Assembly (NCBI GenBank): GCA_017546445.1
Contig: JAFYWX010000003.1
Location: 1-55,554 of the forward strand
Direction of reading: 5' to 3'
From: Akkermansia sp.
Lineage (GTDB): Bacteria; Verrucomicrobiota; Verrucomicrobiia; Verrucomicrobiales; Akkermansiaceae
DNA: 55,554 nt
Below the pieces are notes generated by a model, which had not been told where the DNA came from, did not search any database, and saw nothing but the letters and a program-made list of their open reading frames with translations. Each line of letters opens with the position of its first letter. The first letter of the stretch is position 1. Shown here one piece after another: positions 1-8,180 of this stretch. The translations under genes were made by a program, and so were the position numbers.

Positions 1-110
1 GAACGGGTGACAGAGAGGGGTGCTACATATGCGCCTTAATTTCAATATAAATTCTCTATGAAAGAATAGCTGTTTATTCGTCCTGACATGATTTTTAAGC
101 CCCGCGTTCT

Positions 111-261
111 GTCACCCGTTCCACGGGTTCCAACGACTTTTTACACTAAAACGAGTGGTTTCGCGGCTGACGCCGCTGCACCACTCGCTATTGATATGTC
201 GCCCGTTTTACGGGCTCTATTTTAAGTTCCGCAGGCTTCGCCTGCCCGCCAAACTCCAATT
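111..261. repeat. Family A hairpin repeat, copy 1
   Basis: This stretch is the reverse complement, with few mismatches, of 55401-55554 at the other end of the window. It is a string of short self-complementary units: CCCGTTCCACGGG, a long hairpin whose arms start CGAGTGGT and end ACCACTCG, CCCGTTTTACGGG and GCAGGCTTCGCCTGC. Related units recur at 23455-23790. It encodes no protein and looks like an interspersed element. Confidence 0.8.
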
Positions 262-301
262 TGCAGGGCTATTTCCTTTTTTCTGGATTCCGTGATACCG
301 G

Positions 302-329
302 GCTCATGCTCAGGGTATGAGCTTTTTTT
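302..329 (+). terminator. Rho-independent terminator
   Basis: GCTCAT and ATGAGC arms surround a 9-nt loop, followed by seven Ts. It would end a transcript entering from before the window. Confidence 0.65.
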
Positions 330-536
330 ATTCCCGAACCCCTGCGGTGTGTTCCGGTAGCACGCGAGCTGTGCGTGCGGCTATTTGTATTTCAACCGCT
401 TGTGCATGCGCCCTAAAATGGGTTGCTTGCAGGATAACTGGGAGGTAGATTCTTCGCACTTTTTATTCCAGCAGAAAAGTGAAAAGATGCCCAACAACTA
501 TGATGAATTGCACGCTGGGTGGGAAGGGGGATGCAT

Positions 537-1169
537 ATGTTGAGTCCTCGTTGCCTGCCCCGTACACTGAGAGGAGTAGGCGGTGCTCGCCTGATAGATA
601 TGCCCGGGGTAACGTACCCGGAATCCGTATTGACTGGGCGCAAGGGTATAGACCAGCGCAGCGGCAAACCCCATGCGCGGCCGCCGGAATGGGGAATCAG
701 CACACGGGAGGCCGCAGAAATGCTTGGTATCTCCACCCGGGCGACCCGCGCGCTGCTCAATCGCCTCAACTCGGAATATCGGCTGGTCGCTTGTCCAAGC
801 GGCGGTGCCTGCATGTATTGGGACCGCCGGGTGGTGGAGCGCGAGCTGGACAATCGCATACCGCTCGTCCGCAAGCAGCCGGAGAAATTGTGCTCTGCGA
901 GCGAGGCCTGCTACATTCTGTTGGTAGCGCGCAGCTCGTTATCGCGCTATGTGCAGCGCGGCCTGCTTAAAGAGCACCGCATCAGGCTTGCCACACCCAC
1001 CGGAGTGCGCGTATTATCCTGTTTCCTGCGGTCCGAAGTCCGTAACCTGGCCGCGAGGAAGGAGGCTGCCAGGGCACGCGAGGAGGAGGTCCGCCGGGAA
1101 CGCCTGAAGCGCAATTGGAATGGCCGTATCGGCGGTTGTGAGGTTGACCTTGATTCCGCTAATAGCTAG
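537..1169 (+). CDS. HTH-domain protein of unknown function
   Basis: A 210-residue basic protein. After about 50 poorly structured residues comes a clear helix-turn-helix (ISTREAAEMLGISTRATRALL), followed by a second winged or HTH-like stretch (CSASEACYILLVARSSLSRYVQRG) and an Arg/Glu-rich C-terminal helix. Two helix-turn-helix units suggest a DNA-binding adaptor or excisionase-like protein. I chose ATG 537 because a purine-rich Shine-Dalgarno (GGGAAGGGGG) ends 6 nt before it; GTG 519 and ATG 531 are also in frame. It ends 36 nt before poxB. I cannot assign a target. Confidence 0.6.
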   Translation: MLSPRCLPRTLRGVGGARLIDMPGVTYPESVLTGRKGIDQRSGKPHARPPEWGISTREAAEMLGISTRATRALLNRLNSEYRLVACPSGGACMYWDRRVVERELDNRIPLVRKQPEKLCSASEACYILLVARSSLSRYVQRGLLKEHRIRLATPTGVRVLSCFLRSEVRNLAARKEAARAREEEVRRERLKRNWNGRIGGCEVDLDSANS

Positions 1170-1205
1170 AGAGTTAGCTTGCTATTTTCTGCATGAGTGC
1201 CGAGA

Positions 1206-2951
1206 ATGGCACCCATGCAGAAGACAGTTTCAGACCAGGTGGTGGAGATGCTGGCTGCGGCCGGTGTGCGCCGTATCTATGGCATGGCGGGGGATTCGCT
1301 GCATCCGCTCATGGAGGCCCTGCAGCGCGACTCACGCATCCGCTGGGTGCATGTGCGCCATGAGGAAACTGCCGCCTTTGCTGCCAGCGCAGAGGCGCAG
1401 CTCAGCGGTGAGCTTGCCGTCTGCTGCGGCAGCTCCGGCCCGGGTAATATGCACCTGATAAACGGCTTGTATGATGCCAGCCGGAGCGCCGCCCCCGTGC
1501 TGGCTCTGGCGGCGCATCTGCCCACGCTGCAGATTGGTTCGCACTACCTGCATGAGACGCACCCCACCTTCTTTTTCCGGGAATGCGTGGCGTATTGTGA
1601 GCTGACCAGCCGCCCCCGCCAGGTGCCCATGGTGCTGGCAGAGGCCATCCGCACCGCCAGGGGCAGAAAGGGTGTCGGTATGCTGGTGCTTCCGGGGGAT
1701 GTGGCCGCTATGGCCGGCGTGGACGATGCTGTTGAGGCCCCGGTGCTGCCGCCTGTGCCACCGGTGCAGCGGGCGGTAGAGCCGCAGCTGCGCCGCATGG
1801 CCGCGCTACTGAATGGTGCGGCGCGTGTCAGCTTCCTCTGCGGCATTGGCTGCGCCGGGGCTGAGCGGGATATCGTGGCTCTGGCCGAGCGGCTGCATGC
1901 ACCGGTGGCCTACACGCTCAGAGCCAAGGATTTGCTGGAAAAGGATAACCCCAATGCCGTGGGCATGACCGGCCTGCTGGGCTGGGGTGCTGCCGTGCAT
2001 GCCGTACTGGATTGCGACGTGCTGGTCATGTGGGGGACGGATTTCCCCTACCGCGATTTCCTGCCGCGGCGGGGCAGGGTGATTCAGGTGGATACCAACG
2101 CCGCCGCCCTGGGGCGGCGGGTGCCGCTGCTGCAGGGGATTCAGGCAGATACCGGTGAGGTGGCCCGTGCGCTGCTGCCGCTGGTGAACCTGTACCGTCC
2201 GGATGATTTCCTGCGCTCCATGCTCACTTACCATGCGCGGGAGGTCGCGGCCATCAGCCAGCCGCTGCGCGTGGTGGATGAGGACGCCCCGCTGCGGCCG
2301 GAGCTGCTCACCCGCCTGGTCAGCGACCACGCGGAACCGGATGCCATCTTCACCGTTGATTCCGGAACACCGGATATCTGGTGTGCGCGGTATCTGCAGG
2401 CCATCGACACGCGGCGCATTCTCGGGTCCTTCAACTACGGCTCTATGGGCTGCGCGCTGGCCATGGCCATTGGCGCCAAATCGCTGTATCCCCGGCGGCA
2501 GGTCATCGCCCTGTGCGGGGATGGCGGCATCTCCATGCTGACGGGGGATTTACTTACCCTCATGCAGGAGGGACTTGCCGTCAAGATTCTGGTGTACAAC
2601 AATTCGGAGCTGGATTACGTAGCGCTGGAACAGTTGAAATCCGGTATCCGCAATCCTGTGGGCACCCACCTGCGGAGCACGAACTTTGCCGCTGTGGCCC
2701 GGGCCATGGGACTGCAGGCCTGGCGTATCTCCCGGGTGAACGAGGCTATTCCTGCCATTAAAGCCTGGCTGGCAGCGGAAGGCCCCGCCTTGCTCGATGC
2801 CGCCGTGGACCGCCATGCCCTCCCGCTTCCCCCCGGCCTCACCTTCATGCAAGGCCTGGGCTACTGCAAGGGCCTCGGCGAGCAATCATCCCACGCCGCG
2901 CTCGATAGCGTCAAACGCCTTCTTTTCGGAAATCGGCATTTCTTCTCCTGA
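1206..2951 (+). CDS. poxB: Pyruvate oxidase / pyruvate:quinone oxidoreductase family, ThDP enzyme
   Basis: About 581 residues with the three-domain order of ThDP-dependent oxidases. The N-terminal pyrimidine-binding domain has the conserved Glu in VRHEETAAF. The middle nucleotide-binding (FAD-type) domain is followed by a C-terminal ThDP site with GDGGISMLTGDLLTL ending in VYNN, the usual GDG-to-NN spacing. The family oxidatively decarboxylates pyruvate to acetate and CO2 (PoxB, membrane-associated, electrons to quinone) or to acetyl phosphate with O2; these two cannot be separated here. A related acetolactate synthase is less likely. ATG 1206 is chosen; GTG 1197 and ATG 1215 are alternatives. 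It appears monocistronic. Confidence 0.85.
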   Translation: MAPMQKTVSDQVVEMLAAAGVRRIYGMAGDSLHPLMEALQRDSRIRWVHVRHEETAAFAASAEAQLSGELAVCCGSSGPGNMHLINGLYDASRSAAPVLALAAHLPTLQIGSHYLHETHPTFFFRECVAYCELTSRPRQVPMVLAEAIRTARGRKGVGMLVLPGDVAAMAGVDDAVEAPVLPPVPPVQRAVEPQLRRMAALLNGAARVSFLCGIGCAGAERDIVALAERLHAPVAYTLRAKDLLEKDNPNAVGMTGLLGWGAAVHAVLDCDVLVMWGTDFPYRDFLPRRGRVIQVDTNAAALGRRVPLLQGIQADTGEVARALLPLVNLYRPDDFLRSMLTYHAREVAAISQPLRVVDEDAPLRPELLTRLVSDHAEPDAIFTVDSGTPDIWCARYLQAIDTRRILGSFNYGSMGCALAMAIGAKSLYPRRQVIALCGDGGISMLTGDLLTLMQEGLAVKILVYNNSELDYVALEQLKSGIRNPVGTHLRSTNFAAVARAMGLQAWRISRVNEAIPAIKAWLAAEGPALLDAAVDRHALPLPPGLTFMQGLGYCKGLGEQSSHAALDSVKRLLFGNRHFFS

Positions 2952-3000
2952 TGCCTATGGTCGGGCCAGCGAAAATAGTTCAGAAAGGGCGAAATTAGCA

Positions 3001-3028
3001 TTGAAAATTGCGTTATATATGTTAGAAT
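3001..3028 (+). promoter_or_regulatory. Promoter of the PEP-CTERM protein gene
   Basis: TTGAAA (3001-3006), 16-nt spacer, TAGAAT (3023-3028). The start codon is 60 nt on, so this gene, unlike most here, has a leader, with a CCCCGTATGGGG hairpin inside it. Confidence 0.55.
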
Positions 3029-3088
3029 CCGGCCCGCTTACCCCGTATGGGGAGGCTTCCCTGGATTTATAACCCGAACGCAATCAGC

Positions 3089-3847
3089 ATGAAGTACCTG
3101 TATTTAGTAGCGATTTGTTTATGGATTGGCATGGTATCGGGAATTTCCTGGGGCGATTCTGTTGTGTATTGGAACACGGATGCCTCTGAGAACCGGGTGG
3201 CCACAAGCGGGCTGACTTTTGCTTTGCTGGATGACCCCTGGCTGCCTGTCGATGAAAATGATGAAGATAGTTCGTGGACAACGCCGTATCAGGTTGATTT
3301 CTATATGGATTCGGAGGAAAACGAATTCCCGGCAATCCAGAAGCTGGAGCTTTTCGAGCTTCTGGGCTACGGTGGTGCCGTGGATGCTCAGCTGCAGACG
3401 GGCCAGGTATGGGGCGTGGTTACAAGTGACTCCGGCACCGTTCTGGGGGCAGCCGCAGCTTCCGTGTTGAGCTCTGCTGATTCAATTTCTCCGCTTACCT
3501 TCGATTTCTCTGAACGCATGGTTGTTCTGGAAACCGGGGTAAACTACATGCTGCGTTTTGTCTGCAGTGATTCTTCTCTGGATGCACTGGGAATCTCCAT
3601 CGGCGGCACATTCTCCGGCCTGGGACATGAAATCTTCCTGCATCTCTCTGAAATCGTGGTGGAGGAGGATGGCTGGGAGTTTGCTTACAACACCAACGCC
3701 AATCTCGATTATATTGATTCCGCAGAAAGTATTGCACCTGCTGTTTCCATTTCTACCATAGCCGTAGAGGTTCCTGAACCTGTTTCCGGCACCCTGTCAT
3801 TGCTGGCTCTTTGCGGTATGCTTACTCGCCGCCGCCGCATGATGTGA
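3089..3847 (+). CDS. PEP-CTERM sorting domain protein
   Basis: 252 residues starting with a signal peptide (MKYLYLVAICLWIGMVSGISWG). The acidic body (SVVYWNTDASEN onward) has no domain I recognise. The C-terminus has a PEP-CTERM tail: VPEPVSGT, a hydrophobic segment, then RRRRMM. In this family the tail directs export, membrane retention and processing by an exosortase-type transpeptidase, so an envelope location is likely. ATG 3089 is chosen over the earlier in-frame start at 3047 because it begins the signal peptide. It is followed after 52 nt by a second exported protein gene, possibly co-transcribed. Confidence 0.8.
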   Translation: MKYLYLVAICLWIGMVSGISWGDSVVYWNTDASENRVATSGLTFALLDDPWLPVDENDEDSSWTTPYQVDFYMDSEENEFPAIQKLELFELLGYGGAVDAQLQTGQVWGVVTSDSGTVLGAAAASVLSSADSISPLTFDFSERMVVLETGVNYMLRFVCSDSSLDALGISIGGTFSGLGHEIFLHLSEIVVEEDGWEFAYNTNANLDYIDSAESIAPAVSISTIAVEVPEPVSGTLSLLALCGMLTRRRRMM

Positions 3848-3899
3848 AGTTTTATCTTGCGGTCTCGCAGAGGCAGTTTACTGGCACAGACGGCACGCT

Positions 3900-4538
3900 A
3901 TGATATCCTTCCGTTTACTTCTCTATCTGTTGTTCTCCGTGCTGTGTACTCTGGTGCAGAGTTCGTGCGTGCGTTTCAATCTGACAGAACAGCTGGCTCC
4001 TCCGGATATGCAGGTTCCTGTTGTCTGCCGACCTGAGAACACGGAAGCAGCCTGGTCGCTCTGGCTGCACGAGGAAAATTATTATGCACGCATCCCGATT
4101 TGCTATGCAAGCCGGGAATACCGTGTGCTGGGCGCCAGAACTCCGTATCAATATGAATACGACAAGTCTGCTCAGTGGGAGTTCTTCTGTCCGCTGACGG
4201 ATACGGAGGCGGAATTCGCCATGGAACTGGAGTATGGTACGCTGAAGCAGCCGCGAAAATCGGCCGAGCTGCAGGTGTTTCCGGTATCGGATGCGAAGCT
4301 TTCGGAGTGGAAGAATACCGGGATAATGTGTTCCTTCCGTTATCTTATCCCGGAATCGGTGAGGCATGTTCCTCTGCCTGTGAGGGAGGGGACCAACAGT
4401 GTTTTCCGCATGATTCTGCTGCCTCCAGCCTGGGTGGTGGAGACGGTGGGCAATACAGCAATCTCGCTCCTGGAGCTGCCCGGTTATGTTATTCTGTGGC
4501 TGCTGCTCCCGGAGCCGGTTTTCAACAATTTGCCGTGA
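3900..4538 (+). CDS. Hypothetical exported protein, possible lipoprotein
   Basis: 212 residues. The N-terminus is hydrophobic (MISFRLLLYLLFSVLCTLVQSSC) with a Cys at position 23 that could be lipidated, although VQSSC is a weak lipobox. The middle is Tyr/Glu-rich with no known fold, and a hydrophobic patch near the C-terminus (ISLLELPGYVILWLLL) could be a second membrane segment. It may share a transcript with the PEP-CTERM gene just upstream. It converges on ruvC with a 42-nt gap. Function unknown. Confidence 0.65.
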   Translation: MISFRLLLYLLFSVLCTLVQSSCVRFNLTEQLAPPDMQVPVVCRPENTEAAWSLWLHEENYYARIPICYASREYRVLGARTPYQYEYDKSAQWEFFCPLTDTEAEFAMELEYGTLKQPRKSAELQVFPVSDAKLSEWKNTGIMCSFRYLIPESVRHVPLPVREGTNSVFRMILLPPAWVVETVGNTAISLLELPGYVILWLLLPEPVFNNLP

Positions 4539-4580
4539 GAAAAGTAAATAGCATATACTATTCACTCTTCATTATTCAAT

Positions 4581-5087
4581 CTAAATGTACTTGCGCTCGC
4601 GGAAGAGGTGGGCGCGAATGGGGTCGGCGGCGGCCAGGTGGGTGTAGCCGATGGCGAGGGCATCGGCGGCATCGGGTGCCGGAGTTTCGGTGAGGGAGAG
4701 TAGGGCGCGCATCATGAAGGCGACCTGTTGTTTACCTGCACCACCGCGGCCCACGGTGGCCAGTTTTACGCAGGTGGGAGGGTATTCCATAATCTGCAGC
4801 CCGTGGCGGGCTGCGGCCAGCACCACCGCCCCGCGGGCAGAGCCCATGGTGATGGCGGTGCGGTGGCTCTGCACAAAGATGATGCCCTCGATGGCCAGTT
4901 CATCGGGCTGCCATTTGTCGATGAGGGCGCAGATGTGTTCGTGAATGGCCAGCAGGCACTGGCTCTGGCTGAGCTTTGCCGGCAGGGAGAGGGTGCCGTA
5001 CTCCAGTGCACGCGGGGTACGGAAATCGCCGTCGATGACGGCGAATCCTGTGTTGCGTATAGCCGGGTCTATGCTGAGAATGCGCAT
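4581..5087 (-). CDS. ruvC: Holliday junction endonuclease RuvC
   Basis: 168 residues, the normal RuvC length. The RNase H-like fold is marked by MRILSIDPAIRNTGFAV with Asp7, DELAIEG with Glu67 and APDAADALAIG with Asp139 and Asp142, matching the four acidic metal ligands of RuvC. With RuvAB it cuts four-way junctions during recombinational repair. It lies 8 nt downstream of a DEAD-box helicase gene on the same strand and is probably co-transcribed with it. No ruvA or ruvB is in the window. Confidence 0.9.
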   Translation of the reverse strand: MRILSIDPAIRNTGFAVIDGDFRTPRALEYGTLSLPAKLSQSQCLLAIHEHICALIDKWQPDELAIEGIIFVQSHRTAITMGSARGAVVLAAARHGLQIMEYPPTCVKLATVGRGGAGKQQVAFMMRALLSLTETPAPDAADALAIGYTHLAAADPIRAHLFRERKYI

Positions 5088-5095
5088 GCTGGTGA

Positions 5096-6334
5096 TTAGC
5101 GGCGGCGGCGCTTGGGGGCCGGACGCGGCTTGCGGATGGGGCGGACGGGGCCGTCCTCCAGCAGGGCGGTGTAGGCGTAGTCGAAGCCCTCCAGCTTGCG
5201 GCGGGCAATCTTGCGGTTGATGAAGATTTCCACGCTCTTGGCAAAGTCTACCTCATCGGCGGTGAGCAGGGTGAAGGCGTCGCCGGTGGATTCGGCGCGG
5301 CCGGTGCGGCCGATGCGGTGCACGTAGTCCTCCGGGTTCTCCGGCACGCGGTAGTTGATGACGTGGGTCACGCCATTGATATCAATGCCGCGGGCGGCCA
5401 CATCCGTGGCCACGAGGATGCGGAACTTGTCCTCCTTGAAGCCCTTGAGCGCGGCCATGCGTTCCTTCTGGGCAATGTCGGAGTGCATCACCGTCACCTC
5501 ATTCTTCCAGCCGGCGTTGGCGAGCATGTTGCCCACGGTGTCGGCCTCCTTGCGGGTGCGGGTGAAAATCATGAGGTTCTGGAACTGGGTCTGCTTCACC
5601 AGGGCGAGCAGCAGGTCATCGCGCTGGTCCAGGCCTACCGGGTAGAAGGCGTGGGAAATGGTGCTGGCTACCTCTCGGCGGGCAATGGCGATTTCCACCG
5701 GGTCGGTAAGGCACCACTTGGCAAAGCCCTGCAGAATCTGCGGCATGGTGGCGGAGAAGAAGAGTGTCTGGCGGCCTTCCCAGGGGCAGAGGTTCACAAT
5801 CTTGCGCACGATGGGCAGGAAGCCCATGTCCGTCATGCGGTCCACTTCGTCCAGCACCAAGGCCTTGATGGCCTTGAACTTCATGTTACCGCGGTAGAAA
5901 TGGTCGATAAGGCGGCCGGGGGTGGCTACCACCACGTCAACACCCTTCTTGAGCTCCTCTGTCTGGGCGCCGTAGCCCACGCCGCCATAGAGCAGGCCCA
6001 CCTTGATATCGGTGTGTTTAGCATAGGCTCGGAAGGATTCGGCGAGCTGGTCGGCGAGTTCGCGGGTGGGCTCCAGCACCAGCACCTGCGGCTGGCCGGT
6101 GTGGGTGATGCTGTTGAGCAGGGGCAGGGCGAATGCGGCGGATTTGCCGGTGCCGGTCTGGGAGGCGCCAATGACGTCCTTGCCCTGCATGATGACAGGG
6201 ATAGCCTGCTGCTGAATGGGGGTGGGGGTCTCGTAGCCGCAGTCCTTCACGGCTTCCAGGATGGGGGCAGAGAGCCCCAGCTCTTCGAATGTCATCTTCG
6301 TTTCTGTTGTCGTTTGTTGTGTAAAATCGTCCAT
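5096..6334 (-). CDS. DEAD-box RNA helicase (RhlE/CsdA-type)
   Basis: 412 residues with every DEAD-box landmark in order: an F-G-L-type Q motif region (FEELGLSAPI, PTPIQQQAIP), Walker A ASQTGTGKS, PTRELADQL, a motif II that reads DEVD rather than DEAD, SAT, and C-terminal ATDVAARGIDI and HRIGRTGR. The tail is Arg/Lys/Pro-rich (PRPAPKRRRR) as in RNA-binding tails of RhlE and related helicases. Likely role is ATP-dependent remodelling of RNA in ribosome assembly or decay. It leads a short operon with ruvC and follows the MBL gene by 9 nt, so all three may share a transcript. Confidence 0.9.
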   Translation of the reverse strand: MDDFTQQTTTETKMTFEELGLSAPILEAVKDCGYETPTPIQQQAIPVIMQGKDVIGASQTGTGKSAAFALPLLNSITHTGQPQVLVLEPTRELADQLAESFRAYAKHTDIKVGLLYGGVGYGAQTEELKKGVDVVVATPGRLIDHFYRGNMKFKAIKALVLDEVDRMTDMGFLPIVRKIVNLCPWEGRQTLFFSATMPQILQGFAKWCLTDPVEIAIARREVASTISHAFYPVGLDQRDDLLLALVKQTQFQNLMIFTRTRKEADTVGNMLANAGWKNEVTVMHSDIAQKERMAALKGFKEDKFRILVATDVAARGIDINGVTHVINYRVPENPEDYVHRIGRTGRAESTGDAFTLLTADEVDFAKSVEIFINRKIARRKLEGFDYAYTALLEDGPVRPIRKPRPAPKRRRR

Positions 6335-6343
6335 AGTGCCGGG

Positions 6344-6970
6344 TCAGCAGATGTAGGGGTTATTGAGCTGCTCCTCGCCGATGGAGGAGGCGGGGCCGTG
6401 TCCGCTGTTCACGGTGGTGTGCGGGGGCAGGGGCATGAGGTGCTCCCGGATGCCGCGCACCAGGGTGCTCATGCTGCCGCCGGGGAAATCGGTGCGGCCC
6501 ACGCTGCCGGCAAAGAGGATATCGCCCACAAAGACTTCATCTGCCTCTGCCAGGTAGTAGGCGGTGCCGTCGGTGGCGTGGCCGGCAATGGGGAGTACCT
6601 GCCATTCCAGGCCGGCCCAGCTGGTCTTGCGCGGGGCTGTGCCCAGCACGTCATCCACCGTGTACGGCTCCACCGGGGGAAGCCCCCAGGCGCCCGCTGC
6701 TTCCTCGAGGGTGAGGGTTTTGCTGTACGGCGCCACGGCATGAATGGTGCAGCCCGTGCGGCGCTGCAGCTCAGCCGCGCCTTCCACGTGGTCAAAGTGC
6801 TGGTGGGTGAGCAGCAGGTGGGCGAGTCTGGCGCCCTCGGGCAGCTGGCGGCATACCCAGTCGGCCATGCCCATGGGGGCATCCACGGCCACGTAGCCAT
6901 CATTTCCCTGGATGAGGTAGCCATTGCACCCTACGGATCCACCGGTGTAGACTTGAATTTTTCTGCTCAC
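6344..6970 (-). CDS. MBL-fold hydrolase, glyoxalase II-like
   Basis: 208 residues with the zinc-binding THQHFDHVEG motif (HxHxDH) and downstream metal ligands in GHATDGTAYYL and NSGHGPASSIGEEQLNNPYI. The compact size and C-terminus fit the YcbL/glyoxalase II-like group, which hydrolyses thioesters such as S-lactoylglutathione; the real substrate is unknown. I place the start at GTG 6970 (VSRKIQVYTGG) instead of the much longer open frame, because a perfect TATAAT -10 (6977-6982) sits 6 nt before it, implying a near-leaderless mRNA. Divergent from the menC-like gene. Confidence 0.8.
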   Translation of the reverse strand: MSRKIQVYTGGSVGCNGYLIQGNDGYVAVDAPMGMADWVCRQLPEGARLAHLLLTHQHFDHVEGAAELQRRTGCTIHAVAPYSKTLTLEEAAGAWGLPPVEPYTVDDVLGTAPRKTSWAGLEWQVLPIAGHATDGTAYYLAEADEVFVGDILFAGSVGRTDFPGGSMSTLVRGIREHLMPLPPHTTVNSGHGPASSIGEEQLNNPYIC

Positions 6971-6976
6971 GCGCGC

Positions 6977-6982
6977 ATTATA
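6977..6982 (-). promoter_or_regulatory. -10 element of the MBL hydrolase gene
   Basis: TATAAT on the minus strand followed by GCGCGC and the GTG start. A matching -35 is not clear. Confidence 0.5.
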
Positions 6983-7102
6983 TATGCTATTTAATTGCTT
7001 GGCGAGCCGAAAGTGAGGCAGCATAGAATGTTTGATTTTGGATTTTTGATTTTTGATGTGTTGAATTTGTGGGAAAATAGTGACTGCAAACGCAGAATGG
7101 GC

Positions 7103-7131
7103 GTGACAAATGCGGCTGACGTGCTTAAATA
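7103..7131 (+). promoter_or_regulatory. Promoter of the menC-like gene
   Basis: GTGACA, 17-nt spacer, TAAATA ending 5 nt before ATG 7137. Transcription should start at or next to the start codon. Confidence 0.6.
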
Positions 7132-7136
7132 GGGGC

Positions 7137-8081
7137 ATGCACTACACTCCGTACACACTTTATCCCGTGGGTGCCCTGAGCGCCCGTGCTGCAGCCCAGC
7201 CCCGTGAAGGCGTGCTGCTGCGTGGTGAAAATGGCGGTTATGCCTGTTTGCAGGCATGGCCGGAGCTGGGCGATTCTCCGCTGGAGTATGAGCTGGACGC
7301 CCTGCGCGAAGGCAACCCGATGCGTCTGGGTGCCCGCGCCCTGAAGTGCATTGAGCTGGATGGTGAAGCTCGTGCCAAGGGTGTGAGCCTGTTCGAGGGC
7401 CTGAGCGTGCCCCGCAGCTATGCTACTCTCACGGTGAGCGCCACCCCCTCCCAGGTATATAACCTGCACCAGCGTGGTTTCCGCGTGGGCAAAATCAAGG
7501 TGATTCCCAAGCTCGCCGCCACGGTGGAGCGCCTGGTGAACCTGGCTGCCATGGTGCCGGATTGGAAGTGGCGCCTGGATTTCAACTGCACGCTTTCCCC
7601 GGAGGAAGCTCTGAAGTTCTGGGACATGCTGCCCGTGGCCATGCGCGAGCGTATCGACTTCGTGGAAGACCCCTGCTACTACGACGTGAACGCCTGGCAG
7701 AGCCTGCAGGATGCCGGCATGCCCCTGGGTTATGATATGCCCGTGCAGAACGAGGCTATCATCCCCGCCCGCACCACCAAGCCGATGATGCGTATCGTGA
7801 AGCCGGCCCGCCACCAGAGCACCACTGGTCTGCCTGTTTTCACCACCTACATGGACCACCCCCTGGGCCAGTGCTGGGCTGCCTACAACGCTGCTGTGTT
7901 CTACACCGGCAAGCCGGCTGAGGAAGTGCCGCTGTGCGGCCTGATTACGCACCACGTGTACCGCCCCAATGAGTTCTCTGAGGTGCTGGGTATGGACATC
8001 ACGCCGGAGTTCCCCGTGCCCGCCGGCACCGGCCTCGGCTTCGATGACCTGCTGGCCTCTCTGCCCTGGAAGAAGCTCTGA
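7137..8081 (+). CDS. menC: Enolase-superfamily protein, likely o-succinylbenzoate synthase
   Basis: 314 residues. Enolase-superfamily catalytic positions are visible: KIKV (the KxK base), RLDFNCTLSPEEAL (metal Asp/Asn region), DFVEDPCYYD (metal Glu), a third metal position near GYDMPVQNE, and a second lysine in IVKPARHQS. This pattern and length fit o-succinylbenzoate synthase of menaquinone synthesis, which dehydrates SHCHC; N-acylamino acid racemase or muconate cycloisomerase activities are alternatives in the same group. No other men genes are nearby. Single-gene unit closed by a hairpin terminator. Confidence 0.65.
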   Translation: MHYTPYTLYPVGALSARAAAQPREGVLLRGENGGYACLQAWPELGDSPLEYELDALREGNPMRLGARALKCIELDGEARAKGVSLFEGLSVPRSYATLTVSATPSQVYNLHQRGFRVGKIKVIPKLAATVERLVNLAAMVPDWKWRLDFNCTLSPEEALKFWDMLPVAMRERIDFVEDPCYYDVNAWQSLQDAGMPLGYDMPVQNEAIIPARTTKPMMRIVKPARHQSTTGLPVFTTYMDHPLGQCWAAYNAAVFYTGKPAEEVPLCGLITHHVYRPNEFSEVLGMDITPEFPVPAGTGLGFDDLLASLPWKKL

Positions 8082-8113
8082 TAGGAGCCGAACTCCACAT
8101 TCCTTTACAAAAT

Positions 8114-8139
8114 GCGCACCGGTTCTCCGGTGCGCGTTT
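8114..8139 (+). terminator. Terminator after menC-like gene
   Basis: GCGCACCGG / CCGGTGCGC arms with a TTCT loop, followed by GTTTT. Confidence 0.75.
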
Positions 8140-8147
8140 TGTGTTAC

Positions 8148-8175
8148 GGGACTAGAGTCCTGTGCTTCGATTTTT
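8148..8175. repeat. Fragment of the 9.4-kb MITE family
   Basis: CGGGACTAGAGTCCTGTGCT resembles the internal GGGACTGAAGTCCCGTGCTC part of the element at 9435-9661. Short and degraded; probably a relic. Confidence 0.35.
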
Positions 8176-8180
8176 TGCGC

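Larger units (their letters stand above)
1..518. other. Repeat-rich intergenic start of window
   Basis: No gene is supported here. The first 132 bases are bounded by an inverted repeat (GAACGGGTGACAG at 1-13, its complement near 110-122). A hairpin repeat follows at 111-261 and a plus-strand terminator at 302-329. From about 330 to 518 I see only a possible -10 hexamer (TATGAT, 499-504) ahead of the HTH gene, with no convincing -35. Confidence 0.6.

Noticed and set aside
5318..6994. Long plus-strand open frame over the helicase and MBL genes
   Set aside because: The minus strand carries fully recognisable DEAD-box and MBL proteins; the plus frame is Gly/Ala/His-rich with no known motif.
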